This document shows, piece by piece, positions 21,566-33,796 of a DNA stretch of 64,000 nt. The stretch is from Macrophomina tecta (Eukaryota > Ascomycota > Dothideomycetes > Botryosphaeriales > Botryosphaeriaceae): assembly GCA_024180945.1 (NCBI GenBank), contig JAKSGN010000023.1:434001-498000 (forward strand), written 5' to 3'. A program made the translations under genes and the position numbers. Position 1 is the stretch's first letter; each line of letters begins with the position of its first letter. The notes beneath the pieces are model-generated. The model was not told the origin of the DNA and did no database searches. It saw nothing but the letters and a program-made list of their open reading frames with translations.

Positions 21566-21721
21566 TGTTGGAACATCACGTGTATTTGATTTTTTGCCAA
21601 GTGTGGTCTATGCAGGGAGGATAAAAGGCCACCCTACGGCCTCTCCCTTCCAACACCATGCGAACCTATACCAATTCATCCCATTACTACTGAATAAGCT
21701 GTCACTGCACTTGTTCCAACA
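21566..21721 (+). repeat. Solo LTR, short family A
   Basis: 156 bp, TGTTGGAACATCACGTG...TTGTTCCAACA, with a GGATAAAAGG TATA-like box in the middle. TG...CA ends and the TATA-like element favour a solo LTR over a DNA-transposon MITE. No target duplication is visible. Other copies lie at 24828, 31309 and 39481, with relatives at 13987 and 45587. Confidence 0.75.
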
Positions 21722-23381
21722 CTGGTGAAGAAAAGCCGGCAGTTTCAGACCGCCAGGGCCGCAAAAAATGTGCCTATTGTCGAAACTTAGATCTATGTCT
21801 CCTTTGCTCTACAGGCGCCGTTTAAAATTGTTATAGCATGCGCAGACAGGGAAGCGGGGCGAGTCAGACGTGTCACGCGTCTTGTTGCGCAAATGCCGCA
21901 TCTTTGTTCTCTATTTCCCCTCCCTTCGGTGCCATGTATATGCTGTGTAGCACGTAACATGCCCTCAAAATGGCTAGATTTTTTTTTTTTTTTTTCAAAT
22001 CGTGCTGCATGCGAATTTGTGCATCATGCAAAATCTTCTGTAGGACGACGCGAATGGACGGACTCCAGGAGTAAGCTGGCCTCGACAGGCTCTAGATTCT
22101 TCAATATTGTATCCGAAGATTTTGCGTCCATACGCCCTTCAAACGGCATCCATTATGATTCAAGTTCTAACGGGGAGGCTTGGTGGTACCAGTATATTAT
22201 TTTCACATAACTTTACAGCCGTAGCTGCATCCCCCGCTTTTCATCCACATCGCATTCTGCACCCTTCCGCACTCAATACTTTCCACGGAAATAATTAGCT
22301 GGATTCCTGCTCCTCATGCAACGAGTATATTGCCACCCTAGAATCATATGATGTATTCCCATTATCTCATCGTGTCACCGAACTGGCGGTCTACCTCCCG
22401 TAAGACCCCAAATCTTGGAGAAACCTCTTGGGGACTTCTTGACTGACAGCGATTTTGTATCTAGCTTCTACGCTTGGAAATTGCCTGAGCTTATACTGCT
22501 ATAGTTATTTCGGTATAAGCGGTCAACAACAATCTTTCTTTTTTTATGACACAATGATCCTGGAATGCGGATTTATTTTCCCGCAGGACCATGACGCATC
22601 TGAATGAAATAGTTTCTTCTCAACCCTAAGCCGTGTGTTACAGTATGGCAGCTCGTATATGTTGCACAAATTGTTAAGAAACGATGCAGCTTCTCAGCCT
22701 TCAAATCAGAATCCCGGCAGCTGGAGACTCGCTTGTATCCGATAAGGGAGGGGAGGAGGGAAAATGGGGCATCCTCTTGCACCCTTTCCTGTTCTTGCAT
22801 GTTCATGGCCGGCTTGGGTAACATCTGTCATCCTTCACGAAGTCGTAGGCTAACACACTAAAACCGGATCGGTGGACTAAGGTGATTCAGTTTGAACTAA
22901 AGTCATGGAGAAGACAGTTACATTTTTCGAGAGACTAGAAGCTAGCCATTCCTCTTAACTGACTTTCATAAGATTAAACTGCTATCGACCAGGATTAGTC
23001 GAAGCACAACAGTTGTTGAGCAAACATGCAAGTACATCTGCAACCTCCCGCGTACTACGCCACCTCGTCAAGGTGTTTGTCCACATTTCCATTTTGTCCC
23101 ACAGGACTTCCTAATCTCGATCGCCCAGCTTAAAATTTCGGATGAGACTTGCTAGATGGTTTTCGGAAAGTGGAGTTGTCCATATATAGCGGCCTTGGCT
23201 GACTATAAGTGCTTCTACATCTCAATCGATTTTCACAGCGTTTTTATCATCCACGCCCAGCTTCATACCTTATTAAGTCATTCATGCAACTGGTTTCTTC
23301 TCAGGCTGGTGCATGTCCTCCTCGCTATATCTCACAAATTGGTCAATGAAGATATCGCTTTGGTGCCTAATTTGCTTCGTC
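21722..23381. other. Intergenic with poly-T tract
   Basis: A run of T at 21979-21996 and unconvincing short frames; nothing else supportable. Confidence 0.4.
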
Positions 23382-24233
23382 ATGGCTGATTTTAATATGA
23401 TCCTCAACGAAGACGCAAAAGCCCCGGCCACTTCCACTGGTTCCTCGAATGCAGTGGCATTGGAGCACGGAACGGACAAGCAGAGCCGAAGCTCGCTTCG
23501 TTCTGAGAGGATGTCCCTTAATTTTATCGCTCCTCCTGATCAACCATCTGAGCAGACGGCCGATAGCCGCACTACACACGATGCCGTTAAAAACGCTCCG
23601 CACGGCTACGGCACAGACAGTGGTATCCTCTACAATTCAGGTCCTGATGACTCGGAGTTGCGCTCGCGGCCTCGAACCGCTACCATGTACACGTATCCAT
23701 CACCTCAGAGTAGTCTCAGAAAGCCCGATAGACCCATTTCAGCTCTTCACCTCGAAGGAGCTCCTGGAACTGCCCATTACTTCGATCGTCATCTTGTGAA
23801 CACCGCTCAGCTCACATCAAATATCGGCAGCCATCGGGAATAGCCTTCAGAAAGCACTTCAGTCCCCGCCTGCATCCACAATTCCCACCGAGAACCTCGC
23901 CACGCCTATGATGAGGAGGAGCGTGCCTTCATAATGTTATGTGCCATCCTCCGAGGCATGACATGGAAAGAGATTGAGGGAGAGTTCTGCAAACGGTTCC
24001 CTGCTGGTCAGTTGCGGCGGCATCAAGGAGCCGGCCTGCTCCCAACGTACCCCATAGAACGGCGAACCGCTAGTGGCCTTACTTGCGTCTACTACAGTAT
24101 CCGCGAAGCATGGGGTATTCCTAAAGTTCGTGGCGTTTCAGATGAAAAGAAACCTGAGGTTAAATTGATTGTAAAGAGGAAGCTCATGCAAATGCACGAC
24201 TTTCCCGACCTGCAGGCGTTCGTGCAAGATTGA
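23382..24233 (+). pseudogene. Hypothetical gene interrupted by one in-frame TAG
   Basis: Frame 23382-23843 (MADFNMILNEDAKAP..., Ser/Thr-rich, probably disordered) and frame 23844-24233 are in the same phase, separated only by TAG at 23841. The downstream part has YDEEERAFIMLCAILRG, MTWKEIEGEFCKRFP, LTCVYYSIREAWGIP and a basic end, a helical module with W-x-E-I-E and YY-x-I-R-x-x-W-G features seen in uncharacterised fungal proteins. The stop could be a C-to-T change of CAG, or be removed by an intron (a GTGAAC donor lies upstream near 23796 and CTTCAG acceptors lie downstream, phase unchecked). I annotate one locus and leave the choice open. Confidence 0.5.
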
Positions 24234-24827
24234 CCATAGGTTTAGGAGCTACTAGTGCAAGCCTTTGGTCAATTTCAAAAATGAGATATTTTCCAATGTT
24301 ATAACTCACCAATATTTGTACGATGACGTCAGTCGTGTGATTTTATGTCGTGATTCCTCTAACGGTCATCTTTGACCTCCTGGGAAAATCAGAGGAGACA
24401 CTTTCTATTCTTATGCGCGTGTCCGTCCATTATTGGCATCTGTAAATCCACTAGGATGAGATCAAGGCACCTCCACTTGCCATGGCCGGATTGAGCAAGG
24501 TATTCGAGTGCGCTACGGCCATCCTCTACCACCTTGACGGAAAACCCTCGTTTGGAGATAAGCCGCAACGCGATGTGTGTTTACCTCACTAGGAGCAGTT
24601 AGCGCTGCCGAGTATTTGGCGATCGTGATACTTACTTACCGTCCGCGACAAGAAGCTGCTTGCTAGCCCTCACCAAATCGGAAAGTGTTGCAGTAGCGGC
24701 CGGCTGGAGAATTCTTTGTTGCTGATGCAATCAAACTTCCGCTTCAGCTGGTTGCAGTGCCTCTATGCATGAGATGAACTGGCGGCATGTGCCTATTACG
24801 ACTCTCTCCATAGAGGGACAGCACTTG
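24234..24827. other. Intergenic, no gene seen
   Basis: No supportable frame. Confidence 0.4.
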
Positions 24828-24983
24828 TGTTGGAACAAGTGCAGTGACAGCTTATTCAGTAGTAATGGGATGAATTGGTATAGGTTGGCATGCCGTTGGA
24901 GGGGGAGGCTGTGGAGTGGCCTTTTATCCTCCCTATATAGCATGCACTTTGGCAGGAATGTAAATACACGTGATGTTCCAACA
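24828..24983 (-). repeat. Solo LTR, short family A
   Basis: 156 bp, reverse orientation relative to 21566-21721, with the same TGTTGGAACA termini, CACGTG near the LTR start and TATA-like box. No target duplication is visible. Confidence 0.75.
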
Positions 24984-25468
24984 CCACTCTACACATTTAA
25001 AATTCCTATAACAACCGATGAGCATGGAGGAAGCTGATAAAAAAAATCCTGTACTGCTTTGTACGATGGGAAAATTCAAAGTTGATGATTTGCAGCCTCA
25101 GGGAGGGATAAACGAAGGACACCTATATTCCTGAGCAGTTGCTGGCGAAGCTTCGGCTTCACGCGTTCTTAGAAAGCTTCCAACCGCACTGCAGCACACT
25201 GCAACATAGTATGATTGCCTTAAAGTACAGTAACACGACTCGCGCTTTCTAACGACTTTCCATTAATTGAGCGTAATGGAAAGATCACGCTTAAGCTTTT
25301 AGCGCCATCTATTCTTGTAATTCATTTGATGGGTGCATCCTGCTTCATCGGAGTCTATCAATGCGGTGGATGCCAGTAGCACCGCCCCTCCCATGCATTT
25401 GAAATAGTAGCTTTAGCGTACATAACTTATTTCTTGAATCTAACATCGTCACTGGACCATTTCCATTT

Positions 25469-26171
25469 CTATGCCTTTGCAGCTCCGAAACTTACTTCGC
25501 GAAGATTGCATTGATTTGATGCTCGAATCAGACACGATTCGTTTAACTTTCCATCTCCGACCTCTTCTTTTCTTCGCTGCAAGACGCAGTGAGCGTCTTG
25601 TACAGTACTATTAGCTGCCCACCTTATATTATATGGTCTATGTATTACCCAACTCGTTTTCTTGAGCATATATTTCCCGACGCGACCATCTGATCTCATC
25701 TCGTGCCTCGAAAGCCTCGCCTTGCAGGCGCCGAAGCAATCCGTTTGCTCAAGCACGCGCAGCTTCTCCTCGGCATTATCAAGCAACTTGGATTTCAGGT
25801 GGGCTTGCATAGCCCGAAAGCTCTGCACGGCTTCGTGCAACTGGGCTCGCTGATTCCTAAGCTCGCTGTGGATTGCATGGAGCTGCCGATGCGTGGTCGT
25901 CTTTCTTGGCTGGGCAGCATCGGACCTCTGCTCGTAGTCCTCCCATCTCAGCCGAGATTTTCATATTCAAAGCCTGCGAAGCCGTATGGAATTCTGACTG
26001 TATCGATTGCACCTCATCTATCAAGGCACAGAACCATGCAGAAATGTCCCCGTGGGGTGGCGGTGTTGTGGTCGGGTAATGCATGATGCGCGGGTAAGCG
26101 AATTCGTGGAAGGGCACGACTGCCTGTGTGGTATAGAAACTGGCGGACAAGGGCGTTGCATAATCGTAAGA
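25469..26171 (-). pseudogene. Coiled-coil hypothetical gene with frame shift, 5' exon(s) not placed
   Basis: The frame from 26171 (after a likely GACAG acceptor) reads SYDYATPLSASFYTT... to ALNMKISAEMGG near 25940; coding character then continues in another frame (RLRWEDYEQRSDAAQ, then LHAIHSELRNQRAQLHEAV and LLDNAEEKLRVLEQTD) to a stop at 25469. The second part has strong heptad character, suggesting a coiled coil. The switch needs a 1-nt shift or an unrecognised splice. No family assigned. Confidence 0.4.
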
Positions 26172-26996
26172 CTGTCGTTCTGTGTCAGTAGCGCCGGTTT
26201 CTCGGTGAAAATTAAATGGATTGGCATACGCTCAGTCCAGCAACAGATCCTGTCTTTTATTGTTTGAGAGGGTGTGATTACCTCGCACCGGACGTATCAA
26301 ACGCTATTTAGAGTCTTTATTATGAATGACTAGATTTTGCTGGGCCTATATTACGCTATTACACCCCGCGGGATTATGGGGTGATCAACAGTAATGCATA
26401 GCAGCTTTGATAATAATTGGCACCACAAATGACGCGCATGCAAGAAACGTAAGACGCGGGCGGCGAGCTGACAGTTACTCCACGTCAACCCGGGGGCTAG
26501 CAGCCCATCTTGCCAGCTAACTAGATGCGACACCGATAGCTACCCTCAACGGCAGCCATCAGTACAAGGGGCGGTTCCTTATTTTTCTAAACCGTTTGAA
26601 AATTGCTCATCTCTAATCTAATAAAGACGCTTTAATAGGATGTCTGAATGAACGTCTTTATTAATCACCAAAAAATCCGCTAACACTACCATCGCCATAG
26701 CCGTTTCCCTACAATTGCCCTCCGATGAGACTCATTGCGAACACGTAACCCTACAGCTGTATTAAAGCAGACCAGTGGGTAAGCTATCGCATATTGTGGT
26801 GGCTACACTAAAGCGCCGTTGCAGTAGGACTTGTACCCACCGACTCTTGCCAAGAGTTCACTCTGCTTTGGTGGGAGATCTTGTACGATTGCGTATGAAC
26901 CGTGCATACAACCTCCTCTGAACTGACAGAGCGACTCTTAGAAGCAACCACACATACACCACGGCACCTCACCGTGACTGCGAATTATCCAAACAG

Positions 26997-27548
26997 TCAA
27001 AGAAGTCCGTGATAAAGAACATAGAGCAACGTTGGGGGGCGAAGATACAAGACTGGTTTAGACATCCTCATACAAGAGGATTTCCTACATACATTGTTCA
27101 AACTGGGGATGATGACCCAAGGGAATGGCCACAGCAAGTCATAGGTTGGATCCACAGTCTTGCTAGGCTGGATGTCGACCTTCATGAGGCGCGGCAGCTT
27201 CTGCATGCTCATCTGCTTGATAGATGGACTACTTATTGCAATGGTTTTGACTGGGAGCTGAGCGCAGCGGATGTACCTGCAGTGCATCGGGCGATCCAGG
27301 GAAATCTGAGCAGCGATATAGCACCCGTGCAGGGGGGAGGAGACAGAGAGGTTGATGGATGTAACGACAACAACAAACTCGACATCTCTTGTCTTTTAGG
27401 TAGCCGGCCGCTGATGGCAGCTTCTGAGATAGAGCACATTCAACCACGAACTCCTTTAATGAATGAGACAACACGAGGGCTGGTCGAAGCGATCTTTCGG
27501 TACATGATACCGCATGCCGCCGACGTCTATCGTGATCTAGAGAACTAG
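26997..27548 (+). CDS. Hypothetical protein, last exon
   Basis: An open frame of 183 codons plus stop following a plausible AAACAG acceptor at 26991-26996, with no in-frame ATG near its beginning, so it should be joined to an upstream exon that I could not identify. It contains IEQRWGAKIQDWF, PREWPQQVIGWIHSL and WTTYCNGFDWEL; no domain is recognised. Confidence 0.4.
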   Translation, partial: SKKSVIKNIEQRWGAKIQDWFRHPHTRGFPTYIVQTGDDDPREWPQQVIGWIHSLARLDVDLHEARQLLHAHLLDRWTTYCNGFDWELSAADVPAVHRAIQGNLSSDIAPVQGGGDREVDGCNDNNKLDISCLLGSRPLMAASEIEHIQPRTPLMNETTRGLVEAIFRYMIPHAADVYRDLEN

Positions 27549-28348
27549 GGCGCGCCTGCTTTTAGAAAACAGAGCGATGTATCTGACATCAACCTGACAT
27601 TTTCCTAGGGAAGAATCATAAGAGGATAATAAATGATAAACGAGTAGCGACGATTAATGGCAAACAAATTGAGCTTCTGATGAGAAAGGTATAGGCAGTG
27701 TTGTGAAACCGAGAGGAATAAGTGATGCAAACATTACTTCTATCTCCTTTATATGTTTACTGTATCAGAAATAGAGGTAATATGCGATAGAATAACGTTA
27801 CATGACCTTGTTGCTCTAACATCTACGTCTATAAATCCTGTTATCTGCTATCCGCGAACTTCTTTGCGAAGGTTAAGATATCGGCTGCCATAGCCGCGCT
27901 ATTACCAAAGAGCGCCTATTAATCGAGTTCCAGTTCGCAACAGTTTGTGACATTGTGCAACCAGCATAGCATGATCCATCGTTTACTTCTCTTGCTGCAG
28001 CTTCAATGCGGACAGACAGATAAACAACGATGAGGAAATACTGTATCGTCAAGTTAGATGTGTTCTATTTGAGTATGCACTACATAGGAGCCATTGGTGC
28101 GACGAAATATGCATGAGGATCGCCAACGGGAATTCTACTTGCATTCGGGAGTTTGACGAATTACCGGCTTGAACGCATACCAAGGGAGCATTGTATGTAG
28201 ATGAAAACGCCCAATAACGCCACAAGCGCTGAGTGATTACGTGAGACGACTTTCTGGCTCGAGATGTTGCCTGAACGTCAAAGTTTGTCCTTCCTACGTC
28301 TCTGCTCGAGTTAAGACCTTCAGCTGTCTTACAAACCATCCTGCAGAG
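27549..28348. other. Intergenic, no gene seen
   Basis: AT-rich with short frames only; its right end is the upstream region of the SDR gene. Confidence 0.4.
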
Positions 28349-29448
28349 ATGCCTCCACGTCTACTAGACAATCCCACCCTCAACGGCCAAAACATCATCA
28401 TAACCGGCAGCAACTCTGGAATCGGGCTCCCCACTGCCCGCCAGCTCCTTCTGTGCCGCGCTTCCACCATCATTCTCGCCGTGCGCGACATCCAGAAGGG
28501 CGAGTCAGCCAGGTCTACTCTGCTCTCAGATTCCAAAGTACAGTCTTGTAATCCCACCGCAAACGTATCGGTGATGAAACTCGACCTAGACGACTATGGT
28601 AGTGTATGCGGGTTCGCTGCCGCGGCAAAGGCCACGCTGCCCTCTTTACACCTACTTATCCTCAACGCTGGCGTTGGCAACGCCCTGTACGAGCAGAGTG
28701 TCTCCGGCCATGAGCGCACCCTCCAGGTCAATTACCTTTCCAACGTGCTTCTCATGCTGACCCTGCTACCCCTCCTACGGGAGACCGCGACCGCAGATGG
28801 CGCCCTGAGGCACACCCGCATCACCTGGGCAGGCAGCCGTGCGCATACGTACACCCGTTTACACAAGAGTGGACCAACCCTCAATCCTGACGAGACCATC
28901 CTTGGCCACTTCGATGCCCCGGAGAACTTTGCGCCGTTCTGGACCTACGCCGATACCAAGCTCCTAGCCGCATTGTTTCTGTACGAATTAGGCGAGCGTC
29001 TGAGCGTCCAGGATGGGGTAGTAGTGAACATGTTCTGCCCAGGACTGGTGGATACGCGGATAACTGATCCACTGCCGTGGTACCTGAGGATCCCACTCAA
29101 TGCCGTTAAGGCGCTGTGTGCGAAAAGCGTGGAGCAGGCGGGATGGGTGGCATTGAATGCAGCGGTGGTGGTCGGAACGGTGTCACATGGACAGTTCTTA
29201 GGAGATATGAGCCTCACGGAGTAAGTTATGTCACTTCTGCAAAGCTTGTTCTCGACTCTGATGCCAAGGAAAGCAGGAGCGCTTTTATAAGCAGCGAGGA
29301 GGGAAAGAGGATACGCGCAATGCTTTGGGACGAAACAGTTGAGGAAATGTCGAAGCATTCGCTAGTGCCGCAGTGGATGAAGAGCGGCGACGCTCAGAGC
29401 ACAGGAACAACGACCAAAGAGATATTAGGACATAGGCTATCATCCTAG
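28349..29448 (+). CDS. Short-chain dehydrogenase/reductase (SDR)
   Basis: Two exons, 28349-29220 and 29274-29448, give 348 residues. The 53-nt intron (GTAAGT...GAAAG) is chosen because reading through it stops five bases later, while splicing continues into RSAFISSEEGKRIRAMLWDE, the usual C-terminus of fungal SDRs of this type. Features: cofactor loop TGSNSGIG (20-27), LDLDDYGSV, LILNAGVGN, and active-site YADTK (Tyr200, Lys204), with PGLVDT after it. It should be an NAD(P)-dependent oxidoreductase related to fungal retinol-dehydrogenase/WW-oxidoreductase-like enzymes; substrate unknown. No biosynthetic cluster partners are adjacent. Confidence 0.88.
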
Positions 29449-31308
29449 AAAGAGTTTGATTGAAGGTGGGCGCTTAGTACGGTAGCAACTTCTTCACACT
29501 TTACAGAGTTCCTGCCTCCTTATTAGACCGGATCCCCAACCTCCGACTTTCGCAACTGGAGCTTCTACGTAATTTGCCTTTCGTTCCGATGCCTAAATCG
29601 TGAAGTGGACAATTAATAGCATTGGCGCCAGCGACAGCGTCCACTCAATTAGCATCGAGGCTATACTGGCCCGCACACGAGATTTTACGCAGAACTTAAA
29701 TGAGCCTGACCCTGTTTTCTTAGGTGAACATGGAAAAATATAGTAGGACTCGTTCTTTTTAAAGCTCACAATGACAGTTGGATAGGCAATGGAGACTGGT
29801 GTAATATTCGGTGACAGTTCATGAAGCAATGAGAGGCATCCATTCGCTTGGGGAGGTGTGGTGCTGGCCTTTTGTTTTCATCTTACATAGCTAGCTACAT
29901 TTTTTTATTCTTTCAAGAACGTGGGACTAACCATTTCAACAGAGATCTATCCGTATTCTTCTTCACACGATCAACTTTCAAATCACTGCTGGCGATAACA
30001 CATAGTGCATATAAATAATACCACAACCGAGCAGCTCTCGAACATTTATCACGTGGCGCTGATTTGAGTAGGCAGTCGAGCATCATAGTCTGTGTTAATG
30101 GTTAGACCTGGGAATGGAAGCATTCAACGGAAGTTGGTCGACGGAGACGTCGAGAGCGCCCTTACTAGAAGTCTATCTCTCCGCAGCACAGCCAAGGAGC
30201 TTTAGACAACTAACGGCATGTTTAACTAAATTATACTTCATGGTTTCCTTCCCGGTTCATGGGCATGCAACCGCCATAATAACACTGGAGGAGCTGCGGC
30301 GGCCGATTACTGCGTTCTCTGTTCCAACAGGACCCATGTTAGTGTATTTCACTTTGTACGATGCCGTGGTGAACTACTATGAAATGCGCATCCCTAGATG
30401 GCCTGTACTCTCCGGTGTCCAAATTAGAAACAACACTGATGTAACGATCGCCCTCTATCTTACTTGATGTACAAGTCAGCAAGATTACTCAACGGTCGGA
30501 GGGCTCTGTGATGAAGATAATTCTACCGCCCTTTCCGCCATCGCTAGAAACAGAGACAAAGGACGCGATTCCACACCAAAATACATCAAAATAATGGTTA
30601 ACTTGCTAATGACACCGTATATGAATTGATTGCATGTAGATTTATTGCGACTCCAGAGTTAATAAAATTCCTCAGAGCTCCTTTGCAAGCTCAGCATTTA
30701 GCCTAACAATGTCCAAACGCTGCTTTCTCCGCGTTCGTGACGATATCACGCCTTCATGGCGGACTAAACATTTAACCCGTCCCTCGGAGTTATTCCACGA
30801 TGTCTGAGAATACGGAAATGCTTTGATATGCGTGTAATGTCATTAGTCCATCACGGATCTTAAATACTCTGCGGAGGAGAAAAATACCTATCTCGTGTCC
30901 GTCGTGGGTATGATTGGCACGGGATGACCTTTGCTCACAAGCCCCTGTGGCCTGACGTTGCTGTCAATGGGGGCCATAAGACGGGAAAAGTTGGCTGTAC
31001 ATCATTCTGACTTACAGCCGAAGAAAGCTCTTCTGTAGTAGTGCAAAGTAGATCTTCATCCTCTAACTCTTCACCACCCGACTCATCCGTAGATTTCCAT
31101 ACTAATGCATAACTCGGATTTCTCAGCTCACCCCTTACATTTACAAGTCGACCCATACCGTACATGTAGTACTAAAATCAGAGACAGAGATGTAGTATTA
31201 ATCTCGAAGACAGAGGTCTCTTTTAAGATATAAGCGACTGCAGTGTATTAAAATTTACAGTATAATAATAAGAAATCATCTGGAATGTTCACAATAGCTT
31301 TTAGATGT
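29449..31308. other. Gene-poor stretch
   Basis: Weak frames only (30114-30467 plus, 117 codons; 31165-30935 minus, 76 codons). Neither shows a domain or splice context that I can support. Confidence 0.4.
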
Positions 31309-31466
31309 TGTTGGAACAAGTGCAGTGACAGCTTATTCAGTAGTAATGTGATGAATTGGCATAGGTTTGGCATGGTGTTGGAAGGGAGAGGCCGTGGAGT
31401 GGGCTTTTATCCTCCCCTGTATAGACTACAGTTGGCAGAAAATCAAATGCACGTGATGTTCCCACA
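31309..31466 (-). repeat. Solo LTR, short family A
   Basis: 158 bp, TGTTGGAACAAGTGCAG...TGTTCCCACA, reverse orientation. One terminal base differs from the perfect inverted ends. No target duplication. Confidence 0.7.
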
Positions 31467-33227
31467 GGTCGGCATGATTTTTTTTTTTTTTTTTTTGCAT
31501 CCCGGATGGAGGAGAGAGGCCTGGGAGGCTCCCTTTTATCCTTCAATCAAGTGACTAGCTAAAGCATACGAAATGATCCTGGCGTTGTTGTAGGGCAGAA
31601 AGTAGGCAGGCTGGATGAGACGTGCGAAGCCCTTATTGGTGGGAGCCGTGAGTACTGAATGGCGTATCAGAGGGAGGCTCTCATCCAGCAGGAGGCTGAA
31701 CACCAAGGGCAACGGGAGCACTCCAGGACGCGTGCAGGGGACACCACTCAACGCAACAACAAGGACGAGCTCCTCCCCAAGGGACACAAGAACGAGGCTC
31801 TCTCCAAGGAGGAGACAGCCGACCCACGTACATTACCAACGGTTTCGGTGAACGGCTCTTCCAACTACTTGCGGCGCACCTACGGGGTGCGTGGGAGTAG
31901 CTTTTGTTTTGGTTTTGGTTACCTACCCTTTGTACGCTACTTGATCGCCTACAAGGCTGGTTATAATGGACACGTTTTGGACTCTTATACTACCTCTCAT
32001 CGCCTCTTACACGGTTCTGGATTCCTTCGCCCTCTGGCTCACCAGACGCTCTTGTGAGGAGCGTCCCTCCCGACAACAGCGCTAGTAGCGCTAGATGCCG
32101 ATCAGCGGCAATTTATATAGAAAATGAATCCAAGGCTATCGTTCGATAACCGTGTATTGTCAAGCCTGCGTTTCATGCGTTAGACAGTAGGTGCCTTGCC
32201 CAAGCCTTGCCTCGTAGCGGAGTTATAAACAACGGCGGGCGTATATAAGGCGTTTACGCGCCGTTATTAACGCCACGAGGGGCCTCTTCATCAGGCACCG
32301 CTATAAAGAAGTTATTTCAGCGTTTTTAAGTTACTACGACGATAGTTTCGCGTGCAATGTACGAATACAAGGGCTGAGAACGAGGTAAATCGCAGCTAAA
32401 TGCCTAGTTTTCAAAAGCCTGAAGATTGGCGGTATTTACTACCATATAAAGTAGGTGGGTACGCTACCCGGCGCTAGAAAATTCTTCATCTAACGAATAC
32501 ACCGTTTCCTCGCGAAACAGAGGCTTGCGAAGGAACGGTCCACCTGGTTTTTATTCAATCCGTGTATTCACCGCGAATACGACCCCTTTGAATTCACGAA
32601 CGAACAGGCCCTTAGACTAGCGAAGCATAATAACCGCCAGCAAACGCGGAGAAGATGTCAAAGCTTTTGGCGAGCCAATCACACTTCGTAATCAATGTCC
32701 TAGCTCGGACTTGGAACGTCTCATACGATTTGCCCAGCCGCCAACATCCGTGCGACCCCACCCTTGCTAAATCATTCTAGGTCACGGACGCACGCGCCTC
32801 TCGGTCGCGCTCAAATAGACATCGTCTCCCTTTCTCGAATTTATCCATCGTTCATTCTCAATCTAGCCGCCGGACGAGAAGGGGCGGAGGAGTTGGACGG
32901 CAAATCTGAGGAAGATGCTGAGCCAGCGGAGCACAGCCATTGCAGCAGCAAAGTTCATGATGGCAACCAAGCTCCTCGGGCAATTTGGAGCGACATCACA
33001 CTCACGACATGAAGCTTGACACTGGAGGAAGACGGGATAGTTTGCGGAGGTTGCTGGCGCTGTGGGAAGGCCGTAGTGCCAATAGACGTGTATGCAGAGG
33101 TATGCAGAATAGATAGTGAAAAGGCCTGATCCCACCCGCCTCGCTTAGGCTCGAACGAGTCTAGCGGACGCGGAGGAGCCGGCCGCATGCCGCATAGCTG
33201 CCTTCGGCGGCTGGGACGGTTTATGAA
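31467..33227. other. Gene-poor stretch with poly-T tract
   Basis: A T run at about 31478-31497 is followed by a GAGAGGCCTGGGAGGC...TTTTATCC box similar to family A LTR interiors. The remaining frames show low-complexity composition without support. Confidence 0.4.
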
Positions 33228-33250
33228 TTCATCATCATCATCATCATCAT
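33228..33250 (+). repeat. (TCA)n microsatellite
   Basis: About seven perfect trinucleotide units. Confidence 0.85.
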
Positions 33251-33796
33251 TCTCAATCTAACCCTGCCACCCGCGGAGCACTTCTTTATCTACTCTACTA
33301 GCCCATCCATCGTCGGGGGCGCCTCCACACCCACTGTACGTACTCTCACTATTTTTATTTCTCCTTTTCGGATTTTTCTTGGTTTTGAAGAAGAGGTGGT
33401 GCTTAAAATTTGGGGGTCCAGACGAGTCGGCCGTTTCTTCCACGTCAGCACCCTCCTTTTTGCCACTCAGTTCTGGAGATCGGCCCATGGCTTTTCGACC
33501 TGCAACGGTCCTCTGGCCAGGCTAAGTCCCTGACTCGTGGCGGGAGGCGGGCTTGGCGCGTGTCCCGCAGTGCCCTGACTTTGGTTGGTGGCGTTGTCGA
33601 CCGGATGATCTGGCGTCAGACGTATATAGTATCTGAGTCAAGGCTAGCTCGCAAGTGCAACGCTTGCAAAAGCCTGGGCGGGTGGGATCCTACCGCAAAT
33701 GCGAGTAGGGGCTTTTCTTTACTCTGTTTTCTTTCTTATTTATCCAATAGAACACACCTCATAGCGAGCAGAATTAATTTGTTCTCTTTCAATCAG